Shown: positions 9,656 to 18,534 of the stretch, one piece after another
How the letters are laid out: each line of letters begins with the position of its first letter
Position numbering within the stretch: the stretch's first letter is position 1
NCBI RefSeq assembly: GCF_000331515.1
Contig: NZ_AMZO01000007.1
Coordinates: 1 to 64,000 of the forward strand
Reading direction: 5' to 3'
DNA length: 64,000 bases
From: Photobacterium marinum
GTDB lineage: Bacteria; Pseudomonadota; Gammaproteobacteria; Enterobacterales; Vibrionaceae
The notes under the pieces: generated by a model
Told to the model about the DNA's origin: nothing
What the model saw: only the letters and a program-made list of their open reading frames with translations
The model's database searches: none
Made by a program: the position numbers and the translations under genes

Positions 9656-11359
9656 TTACTGGGTTGCCAGTTTAGGTGTTGTGTCAGTGTTTGAGGCTTG
9701 GATGCTTTGCGCCTGGGTGGAGAAGCTAACGTCTGGAAACAGGAAGTTGGCTTCCTGTTTTATCTGCTCCGCCCGTTGTTCTTTCCCCAGAGCCTGATAT
9801 GCAGTGATCAGGTTATGGTAAAGGGCCGGACGAGGCCATGTTGCTGCTTTCTTTGTTGCCCATTGGACATACTCATTAATCAGCGCCGGGTTATCTGTTG
9901 CTGTTCCCAGCTGAAGTTGGGTTAGATACAAATCCCACTCAAAACGGTTTTTCCAGGCCCATGGGTTATTGACCTGTTCAAGGTAATCAACATTAACCGG
10001 CACTGTCGTTTCATATTTGGTCAGCATGTGGCCGGAATAGAGAGTTGTCACCATAAAACCGGTGACGGCCAGTGGTAACGCCAGCACAAGCAGTCGGAAG
10101 TAACGGGCAAAGCCAAATTGTAGTTTGTAATATTTGGCTGACAGGTTATCTACCCAGTAGATGAGAATCATGAAGCCGGCCCAGTGTACCAGCGAGTGAT
10201 AGAAAGGATATTCCAGCTGGGTATGCAGGGTAATTGGGAAGAATAGCCCGACCAGTGCTAACTGGGTTCCGGTACGCGCTTTTCTTACCCGTCCCAGAAC
10301 AGCCCAGGCTGCAAGCAGCAGGGCAACAAGAGGGATGCAGCCACCTTCTGCAGCCCAGTAGGCAAGTTCGTTATGTGGGTGGTCTAAAGCCGCCATGCCA
10401 TGAGGTTGCTCCGGATCGATTTGATGCCACTTAGCGGTCTGGGTTAGGTATGCTGATTCGAAAGTGCCGTAACCATAACCTGTCAGCGGCTCTTTCAGGA
10501 ACATCCTGAATGCCTGGGGAATGTGGATGGAGCGAGCACTTTCCAGGCTGACTCTGTCTTCTTTCGGTGCCCAACCGGTTGTACTGCTGATGTTCCATGC
10601 TGTACTAAGGCCAAGGAAAACCATCAGCAGCCACATACGCATCTGTGCTTTGGCTGCAAAACGATGCAGGTATGGCAGCATCAGCAGAGTACCGATAACG
10701 GCACCCAGCCAACCTGTGCGCGAACTGACGACAACCAGCATGGGAACTGTCACAACAGGCGTGAGCAACGGTAGCAGTTGCAGCCAAGACCATTTGCCGC
10801 GGTACATCGGGATCCTCGCCAGCAGATAAGCTGACAGTATCAGACCGGTAGCCAGGAAGCTGGCCATCACATTCGGTTGCTGGAAAATACCGTAAGGACG
10901 GTTTTCTATAGTGTCATAGCCGATAGGGTTCCCCGGTTCCATCAGCAGGAATTGGTACCAGCCAAACAATGCCTGGATCCAGACGGCGAGCAGGATCAAC
11001 CACAGCATGCGTTGGCGCTGTTTTACGGTAAACGAGAATTGCTGCAGGCCGACGAAAAACAAAAAGCCAGCCCAAAGCCCCAGCAGGCGGTTGGTTGTGT
11101 TTTCACCGTTCGCTTCCGGGTAGAAAACAGGCAGGGTCAGTAAGAGGCAGCAGGCAAGTAAGGTCAGGGTGAGACGTGAATAACGCCAGGTACGTTGACG
11201 GCAGATTTCCAGCAACCCGAAAGCAATAGCAAAGCTGAACGGGATCCAGCTCATGACATTGAAAGACAGCTCCAGTCCTGAACCGCCCGGGTTGTGCTGA
11301 AAGTAGTGCATTGCCAGCAGGAAAAGTACACCGAGCGAGATGAGGAAAGGCTTCACCAT
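9656..11359 (-). CDS. PglL-family protein O-oligosaccharyltransferase (Wzy_C type)
   Basis: This inner-membrane protein has about a dozen helices, a large periplasmic loop and a soluble TPR-like C-terminal tail. Diagnostic segments are YGIFQQPNVMASFLATGL (PglL_A/Wzy_C region) and DHPHNELAYWAAEGG in the catalytic periplasmic loop, followed by the Wzy_C_2 region. The family transfers lipid-linked glycans to serine or threonine of exported proteins, or ligates O-antigen to lipid A. V. cholerae carries a PglL homologue at the same position beside uvrA, which favours protein glycosylation. The start chosen is the ATG at 11359 (567 aa), nine bases after AGAGGAT; an in-frame extension to 11455 is possible but has no better start signal. 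It lies downstream of uvrA, with a GNRA-capped hairpin between them. Confidence 0.82.
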   Translation of the reverse strand: MVKPFLISLGVLFLLAMHYFQHNPGGSGLELSFNVMSWIPFSFAIAFGLLEICRQRTWRYSRLTLTLLACCLLLTLPVFYPEANGENTTNRLLGLWAGFLFFVGLQQFSFTVKQRQRMLWLILLAVWIQALFGWYQFLLMEPGNPIGYDTIENRPYGIFQQPNVMASFLATGLILSAYLLARIPMYRGKWSWLQLLPLLTPVVTVPMLVVVSSRTGWLGAVIGTLLMLPYLHRFAAKAQMRMWLLMVFLGLSTAWNISSTTGWAPKEDRVSLESARSIHIPQAFRMFLKEPLTGYGYGTFESAYLTQTAKWHQIDPEQPHGMAALDHPHNELAYWAAEGGCIPLVALLLAAWAVLGRVRKARTGTQLALVGLFFPITLHTQLEYPFYHSLVHWAGFMILIYWVDNLSAKYYKLQFGFARYFRLLVLALPLAVTGFMVTTLYSGHMLTKYETTVPVNVDYLEQVNNPWAWKNRFEWDLYLTQLQLGTATDNPALINEYVQWATKKAATWPRPALYHNLITAYQALGKEQRAEQIKQEANFLFPDVSFSTQAQSIQASNTDTTPKLATQ

Positions 11360-11458
11360 TGGTTTGCTTATCCTCTGTTTTTCTTCCAGCCTGGTGCCTT
11401 GTACGTATAACACTGTCATTATGGTTCCGAATTTACCCTGATCGTCCGATAACATTCA

Positions 11459-11474
11459 GGCCGGTTTCCCGGCC
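11459..11474 (-). repeat. GNRA tetraloop hairpin between uvrA and the PglL gene
   Basis: On the minus strand GGCCGG-GAAA-CCGGCC forms a 6-bp all-GC stem with a GAAA tetraloop, 30 bases after the uvrA stop. There is no T-run, so it is not a normal intrinsic terminator. It may stabilise the uvrA mRNA end or slow polymerase. Confidence 0.6.
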
Positions 11475-11503
11475 CAAAGCGATGTTTATACCTTATGAAA
11501 GTT

Positions 11504-14341
11504 TCACTTTTTTGTCGCTGGCAGTAACGGCTTGAGAAAGCGTGCTGTATGCGAACCTTCAACCTGTGCGACCTGCTCAGGTGTACCGGTTGCCACGATC
11601 TCACCGCCACCGCTGCCGCCTTCCGGACCCAGGTCAATAATCCAGTCTGCGGTTTTGATGACATCAAGATTATGTTCAATCACCACAATGGTATTGCCAT
11701 GGTTACGCAGGCGATGGAGGACTGACAATAGCTGCTGAATGTCATGGAAATGCAGACCTGTTGTCGGTTCATCCAAAATATAAAGTGTCTTTCCGGTATC
11801 TCGCTTAGACAGTTCGCGGGCAAGTTTCACACGTTGCGCTTCACCACCTGACAGGGTTGTCGCCGCCTGGCCCAAGCGAATATACGATAAGCCGACATCC
11901 ATCAATGTCTGCAATTTTCTTGCAATAGCGGGAACAGGGTCAAAAAATTCCCTCGCGTCCTCTACAGTCAGTTGCAGTACTTCATCGATCGTTTTGCCCT
12001 TGTAACGGATCTCCAGGGTTTCGCGGTTATAGCGCTTTCCTTTACATGAGTCACAAGGAACATAGACATCCGGCAGGAAGTGCATCTCCACTTTGATCAC
12101 CCCGTCACCCTGGCAGGCTTCACAGCGACCGCCTTTTACGTTGAAGCTGAATCGGCCAGGTTTGTAGCCACGAGAGCGGGCTTCCTGGGTTCCGGCAAAC
12201 AGCTCGCGGATCGGGGTGAAGATCCCGGTATAGGTGGCCGGGTTGGAACGTGGTGTTCGGCCGATCGGACTCTGGTCGATGTCGATCACCTTATCGCAAT
12301 GTTCCAGATCCTGGATCTCACGGTATGGCGCCGCATCGGTAGCTGTGGCTCCGTTGAGGCGCTGGTGGGCAATGCGGAAGAAAGTATCGTTGATCAGGGT
12401 TGATTTACCTGAGCCGGAGACGCCGGTAATACAGGTAAACAGGCCGACCGGTATTTCGACATCCACATTTTTCAGGTTGTTACCGGTTGCGCCGAGCAGC
12501 TTGATAGTTTTTGCCGGATCATGTTCGATGCGTTGTTCCGGCACTGCTATGGACTTGGTGCCATTGAGGTATTGTCCGGTCAGCGACTCCGGTATTTTGA
12601 TGATTTCTTCCAGCGGACCTTCGGCAATAACATTACCACCGTGGACACCAGCTCCCGGGCCGATATCAATAACATGGTCAGCGGTGCGGATGGCGTCTTC
12701 GTCGTGTTCGACGACCAGCACCGTATTGCCGAGATCACGCAGGTGGGTCAGGGTGTTCAGCAGGCGCTCGTTATCCCGCTGGTGGAGGCCGATCGATGGC
12801 TCATCCAACACATACATTACGCCGACCAGACCGGCACCGATCTGGCTGGCAAGGCGGATCCGCTGCGCTTCACCGCCGGAAAGAGTTTCAGCACTGCGTG
12901 ACAGGTTCAGGTAGTTCAGGCCGACGTTCACCAGGAAGTTCAAGCGCTCACGGATCTCTTTGAGGATCTTATCGGCGATTTGTGCCCGTTGACCGGTTAG
13001 TTCGAGCTGATTGAAAAACTCAAGAGCTTCAATGATGCTCATTTCGCTGACTTGCGGCAGGGTGATATCGGTAATGAAAACATGACGCGCTTCAAGGCGA
13101 AGTCGGGATCCGTGACAGCTGCTACATGGTTTGTTGGAAATGTACTTGGCCAGTTCTTCGCGTACTGAGTTGGACTCGGTGTCGCGGTAGCGGCGTTCCA
13201 TGTTGTTCAGGATCCCCTCGAAAGGGTGACGGCGGACGGTAATATCACCGCGGTCATTGATGTATTTGAACTCAATGTTGGTTTTGCCAGAGCCGTTCAG
13301 GATGACGTTCTGGATCTTTTTCGGCAGTGAGTCAAAGGGGGTATCAATATCAAAGTCGTAGTGTTCCGCCAGCGATGTCAGCATCTGGAAGTAATAGAAA
13401 TTGCGGCGGTCCCAGCCGCGGATTGCACCGCCGGCCAGGCTCAGTTCCCCATTTTGTACCACGCGATCTGAGTCAAAGTACTGCTGGACGCCAAGCCCGT
13501 CACAGGTACCGCAGGCACCTGCCGGGTTGTTGAAAGAAAACAGGCGGGGTTCCAGCTCTTCCATGCTGTAGCCACAGTGCGGGCAGGCGAAGTTGGCTGA
13601 GAATACCAGCTCATCATGTTCGCCTGGTGTCATCGGGCTGACCACCACGTTACCACCAGTGAGTTCGAGAGCGGTTTCGAAGGATTCTGCCAGGCGCAGC
13701 TGGAGATCATCGCGGACCTTGAAGCGATCGACAATGACTTCAATGGTGTGCTTCTTGTGCAGTTCTAGTGTCGGTGGATCGGAAAGATCGCATACTTCCC
13801 CGTCAATCCGGGCACGGATATATCCCTGGGCAGCAAGGTTTGCCAGGGTTTTAACATGCTCGCCCTTACGCTCTTTTACGATAGGTGCCAGCAACATCAT
13901 CTTGCTGCCTTCCGGTAGCTCAAGGACCTTGTCGACCATTTGGCTGACGGTTTGGGCCGCTAATTCGACATTGTGAGTTGGACAGCGGGGCTCACCAACC
14001 CTGGCATAGAGCAGACGCAGGTAATCGTACACTTCGGTAATGGTGCCGACGGTTGAGCGCGGGTTGTGGGAGGTGGATTTCTGCTCGATGGAAATGGCCG
14101 GTGAAAGTCCTTCGATATGGTCGACATCCGGTTTTTCCATCAGAGAAAGGAACTGACGAGCATAAGCTGACAGGGATTCGACGTAGCGTCGCTGCCCTTC
14201 GGCGTAAAGGGTATCGAAAGCCAGGGAAGATTTACCTGAGCCGGACAGGCCGGTGATCACGATCAGCTTGTCACGGGGAATGGTGAGATTAATGTTCTTG
14301 AGGTTATGGGTTCTGGCGCCCCTGACTTCGATTTTATCCAT
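11504..14341 (-). CDS. uvrA: excinuclease ABC subunit A
   Basis: UvrA finds bulky DNA lesions and loads UvrB in nucleotide excision repair. The 945-residue protein has two ABC ATPase modules: Walker [10 protein letters not shown] near residue 33 and GVSGSGKST near 640, signature motifs [12 protein letters not shown] and [12 protein letters not shown], and CxxC zinc modules including [11 protein letters not shown] and CGTCDG. Length matches E. coli UvrA (940). It is divergent from ssb across a LexA box, so SOS induction is expected. No recognisable Shine-Dalgarno sequence precedes its ATG. A 9-bp inverted repeat occupies that part of the leader instead. Confidence 0.98.
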   Translation of the reverse strand: MDKIEVRGARTHNLKNINLTIPRDKLIVITGLSGSGKSSLAFDTLYAEGQRRYVESLSAYARQFLSLMEKPDVDHIEGLSPAISIEQKSTSHNPRSTVGTITEVYDYLRLLYARVGEPRCPTHNVELAAQTVSQMVDKVLELPEGSKMMLLAPIVKERKGEHVKTLANLAAQGYIRARIDGEVCDLSDPPTLELHKKHTIEVIVDRFKVRDDLQLRLAESFETALELTGGNVVVSPMTPGEHDELVFSANFACPHCGYSMEELEPRLFSFNNPAGACGTCDGLGVQQYFDSDRVVQNGELSLAGGAIRGWDRRNFYYFQMLTSLAEHYDFDIDTPFDSLPKKIQNVILNGSGKTNIEFKYINDRGDITVRRHPFEGILNNMERRYRDTESNSVREELAKYISNKPCSSCHGSRLRLEARHVFITDITLPQVSEMSIIEALEFFNQLELTGQRAQIADKILKEIRERLNFLVNVGLNYLNLSRSAETLSGGEAQRIRLASQIGAGLVGVMYVLDEPSIGLHQRDNERLLNTLTHLRDLGNTVLVVEHDEDAIRTADHVIDIGPGAGVHGGNVIAEGPLEEIIKIPESLTGQYLNGTKSIAVPEQRIEHDPAKTIKLLGATGNNLKNVDVEIPVGLFTCITGVSGSGKSTLINDTFFRIAHQRLNGATATDAAPYREIQDLEHCDKVIDIDQSPIGRTPRSNPATYTGIFTPIRELFAGTQEARSRGYKPGRFSFNVKGGRCEACQGDGVIKVEMHFLPDVYVPCDSCKGKRYNRETLEIRYKGKTIDEVLQLTVEDAREFFDPVPAIARKLQTLMDVGLSYIRLGQAATTLSGGEAQRVKLARELSKRDTGKTLYILDEPTTGLHFHDIQQLLSVLHRLRNHGNTIVVIEHNLDVIKTADWIIDLGPEGGSGGGEIVATGTPEQVAQVEGSHTARFLKPLLPATKK

Positions 14342-14354
14342 AGTGTGAGCTTAT

Positions 14355-14381
14355 ATGACTGACAAATTATTGGTCAGTCAT
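14355..14381. repeat. 9-bp inverted repeat in the uvrA leader
   Basis: ATGACTGAC (14355-14363) and GTCAGTCAT (14373-14381) form a perfect inverted repeat with a 9-base spacer. It starts 14 bp upstream of the uvrA start codon, between it and the LexA box. It could be a dyad operator or an mRNA hairpin next to the initiation site. There is no T-run. Confidence 0.75.
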
Positions 14382-14416
14382 TATGTCACAGCGAAGAAAA
14401 GCTGGAAAGATTTTTG

Positions 14417-14432
14417 CTGTATAAAGATACAG
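14417..14432. promoter_or_regulatory. LexA (SOS) box shared by uvrA and ssb
   Basis: CTGTATAAAGATACAG is a perfect CTGT-N8-ACAG LexA box in the divergent uvrA/ssb intergenic region, the same arrangement as in E. coli. It should repress uvrA and possibly one ssb promoter until LexA is cleaved. The remaining sequence to ssb (14433-14672) holds a CCCCCGGGGGG near-palindrome at 14571-14581 and a CGGTA...TACCG leader hairpin near 14622-14650; no certain ssb promoter was identified. Confidence 0.88.
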
Positions 14433-14672
14433 TGTTGTGTATATTAATTGAACGCGTTTTCTATGTGGCTGATGCTGAAAAATTTTGCATTGGGTCTCTG
14501 ATGTCTGGAACTGGTATTCAGCCCGGGTGAAGGTTTATTTTGCATAGAATTACACAGTTTCAACCCTATTCCCCCGGGGGGAAAGCATGTTAGACTGCGC
14601 GATTAAGTATAAACTTTGAATATCGGTACTGGTGACTAAAAGCCATACCGTTATCTGAATCTGGAGTGAACT

Positions 14673-15218
14673 ATGGCCAGTCGTGGCGTAAATAAAGTTA
14701 TCCTGGTAGGTAACTTAGGTAATGACCCAGAAATCCGTTACATGCCGAATGGTGGCGCAGTAGCAAATATTACCGTGGCTACCTCTGAGTCATGGCGCGA
14801 TAAAGCTACCGGCGAACAGCGTGAAAAAACGGAATGGCACCGTGTTGCTATCTTCGGTAAGCTGGCTGAAGTAGCTGGTGAGTACCTGCGTAAAGGCTCT
14901 CAGGTATACATCGAAGGTCAGTTGCAGACTCGTAAGTGGCAGGATCAGAACGGTCAGGACCGCTTCACAACAGAAGTTGTGGTACAGGGCTTCAACGGTA
15001 CTATGCAGATGCTTGGCGGTCGTCAGGGCGGCGGTCAGGGTATGGGCGCTCCTATGGGTGGCCAGCAGCAAGGTGGTTGGGGTCAGCCTCAGCAGCCGGC
15101 AGCAGCTCCTCAGCAAAACTTTGCTCCGCAGCAGCAACAGCAGCAGGCACCACAGCAGTCTGCTCCTCAGCAGTACAATGAACCACCAATGGATTTCGAC
15201 GACGACATTCCGTTTTAA
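14673..15218 (+). CDS. ssb: single-stranded DNA-binding protein
   Basis: SSB coats single-stranded DNA during replication, repair and recombination and recruits partner proteins. The 181-residue protein has the OB-fold (about 4-112, beginning [18 protein letters not shown]), a glycine/glutamine/proline-rich flexible linker (about 115-168), and the acidic tip DFDDDIPF that binds partner proteins. The CAG-rich DNA around 15120-15170 is explained by the polyglutamine linker. GGAG precedes the ATG. It is divergent from uvrA and ends at a strong terminator. Confidence 0.98.
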   Translation: MASRGVNKVILVGNLGNDPEIRYMPNGGAVANITVATSESWRDKATGEQREKTEWHRVAIFGKLAEVAGEYLRKGSQVYIEGQLQTRKWQDQNGQDRFTTEVVVQGFNGTMQMLGGRQGGGQGMGAPMGGQQQGGWGQPQQPAAAPQQNFAPQQQQQQAPQQSAPQQYNEPPMDFDDDIPF

Positions 15219-15243
15219 TCAACAATCGTCTTTGAAACATTGG

Positions 15244-15271
15244 AAAAAGCAGCGCCCGTCGCTGCTTTTTT
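15244..15271. terminator. two-way terminator after ssb
   Basis: Perfect 11-bp stem AAAAAGCAGCG / CGCTGCTTTTT with loop CCCGT plus one more T, between the convergent genes ssb and the LysR gene. Confidence 0.92.
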
Positions 15272-15290
15272 GTTGCCTGAAAAACAGGAG

Positions 15291-16172
15291 TCAGGCCGGA
15301 TTGGCCTTGGCCTTGATAAAGTCGATAAACAGTTTGGTTTTGACATGGTTGAAGTCGAGCTTCGGGTAGTAGGCATACGCTGAGCTGACCGGTTGTTTCA
15401 GCTCAGGCAGAACAGGCACCAGCAGGCCTTTGTTCAGCTCTTTTTTTACCGTGTTTTCGCCAACCAGAATGAGCCCCATTCCTGCAACCGCAGCGGCTAA
15501 CAGCGCTTCCGGATTCTGGGTAGTAAAATTACCGCGCAGACGCAGGCGCAGGTTATTCTCGAAAATATGTTCCTGCTCATGACCATGAGTGCCGAACAAC
15601 AGGCAATTGTGCTGGGTCAGCTGCTCCGGGGTTTCGATTGGCGGCTTGTCTTCGAGGTAACCCGGGGCGGCATAGAATCCGGGCTGGAAGTCAAACAGTC
15701 GGGTGGCGATATAGCTTGATGAGTTGAAATCAGTCAGCTCCCGGCTGATGAAAACATCTAAGTTAAGATCAGGCAGTTGGCCCGGTGTTATGGTGTGAAG
15801 TTCGACCTGAATATTGGGGTAGCTTTCGATAAATTCTGCCAGGTAGTGAACCAGCAGGCGGCTGCCGGTCGCCAGAGGGGCACCAATCCGTAACACGCCG
15901 CTGACTTCACCGTAGGCAGAAGTTGTTTCAGCCAGCATCTGATGCCAGTCATCAAGCAGCCGAGCACTGCGCTGGTAGAACAGCTTTCCAGCATCGGTGA
16001 CGGTCAGGCTGCGGGTGGTACGTTTTAATAGTTGAACGCCCAGCTGTTTTTCAAGCCAGGACAATCGCTTTGACAGGGCCGAGCTTGAAGTATTGAGCTT
16101 GGTGGCGGCCTGGGCCAGTGAGCCCTGATCGACAACGGTGACAAAGCTGTTAGTACAGGTGATCCAATCCAT
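15291..16172 (-). CDS. LysR-family transcriptional regulator
   Basis: This 293-residue protein has an N-terminal winged helix-turn-helix (about 1-62, including GSLAQAATKLNTSSSALSKR) followed by a periplasmic-binding-protein-like effector domain (about 90-290). The recognition helix and the following KRTTRSLTVTDAG are typical of the large LysR subfamily related to CrgA/DsdC-like regulators. Its target and ligand are unknown. LysR genes often control a divergent neighbour. Here the divergent gene is csrD, but no T-N11-A site was confirmed in the 261-bp gap. It sits alone between ssb and csrD. Confidence 0.85.
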   Translation of the reverse strand: MDWITCTNSFVTVVDQGSLAQAATKLNTSSSALSKRLSWLEKQLGVQLLKRTTRSLTVTDAGKLFYQRSARLLDDWHQMLAETTSAYGEVSGVLRIGAPLATGSRLLVHYLAEFIESYPNIQVELHTITPGQLPDLNLDVFISRELTDFNSSSYIATRLFDFQPGFYAAPGYLEDKPPIETPEQLTQHNCLLFGTHGHEQEHIFENNLRLRLRGNFTTQNPEALLAAAVAGMGLILVGENTVKKELNKGLLVPVLPELKQPVSSAYAYYPKLDFNHVKTKLFIDFIKAKANPA

Positions 16173-16433
16173 ATATATCGCTTAATCCGCAGGCTGTTAC
16201 TGATACTGGTATGGCGATAATAACAAACCGGAAAGGTGAAGGATCAACAGACCGAAAAAGATTGCTGAAATAGCCGAATTTGAAGTCGTTAACAAAATAT
16301 TAAATAATTGCGCTGAATACTGTCATCATGGCGTATTGAGTGATATTTTCCCCCTTGCGGACCCTCCGTTTTTCTTGGGCTGAGCTTATTTCCGGCCTGT
16401 TGAATATCAATAATCAAAAATAATCGGATCGCT

Positions 16434-18365
16434 ATGAGAAAAGCCTCTGGCATGAAGTTGACTAACCGTCTGGTTGCCTTCGTTACCCTCATCGTTATAA
16501 GCGCTATATTTGTTATTTTCATTGGCGGCGCCATCAGTTTTCGTAAACTAGGGCAGGATTACCTGACTCATTATCTTGACGGCGTTGTTGAAGTGATTGA
16601 TCAGGAACTGGCTGATCCTCAGGGGGCGCAGTCTTTGTCGCGTTGGCTACCCAAACTGCTTAAGGCCAGCAATGTTGTTGAACTTGAAGTCGGCAGCCCC
16701 GCCGGAGTTATTTATTCCTTCAAGGGATTACAGAAAGTTAATGATCCGACGGTTCTCCACCGGAACCGATATCCACTCAGTCATAATCCCGGTTTTTATA
16801 TCGAACTTAAGTCGATCCCGCCTTATACCGAATTCACCTATTCGCTCGGTGCTATGTCTTCGATCAGTATTGCCATCATGATCATTATTATGGGGCTGGT
16901 CTGGGGAATGAACTGGTTACGGCAGCAACTTCACGGTTCCGAACTTCTTGAACAGCGTGGCAGACTGATCCTCGCAGGTAAAGTCGATGATAATGCGGTC
17001 GGTGATGAGATGGAGTGGCCGGCGACAGCTAGCCTGGCACTGGATCAGATGATTGCTGAGCTGAAAGATGCCCGTCAGGAACGAAGCCGCTTTGATACGT
17101 TCATTCGTACCCATACATTTCTGGATCAACTGACTGGTGCAGCCAATCGGGTGTTGTTTGATAGCCGGTTGCAGTCGATGGTGCAGGATCAGGAAACTCA
17201 TGGCGCAGTGATTTTGATCCGGATTGCTGACTGGGATGAGCTGTTGGCAGAAAAAGGTAAAGATGTCGCAGATGAGCTGATCCAGGATGTGGGCATGGTG
17301 CTCTCTAACCTGATTCAGCGATACCCGGACACTGTTTTATCCCGCTACTTTGATGCTGAGTTTGCCATCCTGCTATCCCAGCAGCCGGTAAAGGAAGTGA
17401 AGCTGTTTACCGGAATGCTGATGAAAGCATTAGACCGGCTGGTCCCGTCATCCCCTTTACAGCCTGATAACTGGTGTCATATCGGGGTGACTTTCTGCGC
17501 CAGCGGGGATCGTCGCGGGCGGATCATGGATGAGGCTGATATGGCGCTGCGCAGTGCCCAGCTACAGGGAACCAATAGTTGGTATTTGTTTAAAAAAGAA
17601 CAGCAATATGAAGATGCCCGAGGCAGTGTTCGTTGGCGTACTTTGCTGGATGCAGTTTTTAATAGTGGCGGCCCGCTGCTTTATCAACAGCCGTCGATTG
17701 CACTGGATGATCAGACTGTTATTCACCATGAATTGCTGGCCCGAATAAAAGATGAAAACGGAGTGCTGATTAAAGCCTCACGTTTTCTGACTGCCGTGGA
17801 ACAGGTCGGCTTCAGTGCTCGGATGGACAGGCTGGTGGTTACTCAGGCGCTTGAATTACTAAAGCATCATCCGGTTGACGAGCCGCTGTCGGTCAATGTT
17901 AGTGTTGAGGCCTTGTTAGAGAAACAGTTTGTGCGCTGGTTGCGGGATGAGCTACTGCAGACGCCGCGTACGGTACTTAACCGCTTGTCATTTGAATTAG
18001 CTGAAGGTGCTTTGGTGAAGCACTTAGATGCGATGCGACCTGTTGCCCGTATGTTAGTAGGGCTGGGATGTAAGCTGGTTGTAGATCAGGCCGGCAGGAC
18101 AATTGTTAGTACTCACTACATCAAAGACATCAAGGTTGATTACGTTAAGTTGCATCGCGGGTTGGTGCGTGAGATTAACCAGCGGCAGGAAAATCAGCTG
18201 TTCGTCCGCAGCATGTTAGGGGCTTGTGCTGACTCGAAAGCTCAAGTCATTGCTGTCGGAATTGAAAATGAAAAGGAATGGCGGGTACTTAAGCAACTTG
18301 GTGTTCATGGCGGGCAGGGGCGTTATTTCGCATCAGAGTTGCCTGTTAAGAATTTTGTTAAATGA
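16434..18365 (+). CDS. csrD: CsrD/MshH, degenerate GGDEF-EAL RNase E specificity factor
   Basis: In E. coli CsrD makes the CsrB and CsrC small RNAs susceptible to RNase E. In vibrios the same gene is mshH, the first gene of the MSHA locus. The product has two membrane helices (about 10-33 and 140-162) bracketing a periplasmic segment, a HAMP-like linker, then a GGDEF fold whose signature has become YFDAEF and an EAL fold whose first motif has become ELL. Both are therefore probably inactive for c-di-GMP chemistry. The total length of 643 aa matches E. coli (646). The ATG at 16452 gives MKLTNRLVAFVTL, which aligns with the E. coli start, and is a good alternative to 16434. Neither has a strong ribosome site. 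Confidence 0.93.
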   Translation: MRKASGMKLTNRLVAFVTLIVISAIFVIFIGGAISFRKLGQDYLTHYLDGVVEVIDQELADPQGAQSLSRWLPKLLKASNVVELEVGSPAGVIYSFKGLQKVNDPTVLHRNRYPLSHNPGFYIELKSIPPYTEFTYSLGAMSSISIAIMIIIMGLVWGMNWLRQQLHGSELLEQRGRLILAGKVDDNAVGDEMEWPATASLALDQMIAELKDARQERSRFDTFIRTHTFLDQLTGAANRVLFDSRLQSMVQDQETHGAVILIRIADWDELLAEKGKDVADELIQDVGMVLSNLIQRYPDTVLSRYFDAEFAILLSQQPVKEVKLFTGMLMKALDRLVPSSPLQPDNWCHIGVTFCASGDRRGRIMDEADMALRSAQLQGTNSWYLFKKEQQYEDARGSVRWRTLLDAVFNSGGPLLYQQPSIALDDQTVIHHELLARIKDENGVLIKASRFLTAVEQVGFSARMDRLVVTQALELLKHHPVDEPLSVNVSVEALLEKQFVRWLRDELLQTPRTVLNRLSFELAEGALVKHLDAMRPVARMLVGLGCKLVVDQAGRTIVSTHYIKDIKVDYVKLHRGLVREINQRQENQLFVRSMLGACADSKAQVIAVGIENEKEWRVLKQLGVHGGQGRYFASELPVKNFVK

Positions 18366-18534
18366 CCGTTTTAATTAATAAGGACATTGTCTGAAAATCA
18401 ATCGACTTGATGGTCAAAAAGCATTAGGTTGTCAATAAAACCTAGGTATAATGGTCAAAATATTGACGCATGTTGGATTGTTTAAACTTTTCTTTAGCCT
18501 GCCAGGGGTTATTGGTCGGCAGTACTGATTTTTA

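Noticed and set aside
12234-12914. 226-residue frame opposite uvrA
   Set aside because: Antisense to the highly conserved uvrA, low-complexity Ser/Arg-rich translation, no start signals.
15118-15175. CAG-rich repeat as a possible microsatellite or phase-variable tract
   Set aside because: It encodes the glutamine-rich linker of SSB, is imperfect and in triplets, so length changes would not shift the frame.
18447-18452. Perfect TATAAT upstream of mshI as the msh promoter
   Set aside because: No acceptable -35 at 16-18 bp; a promoter is likely in this gap but cannot be fixed to this hexamer.
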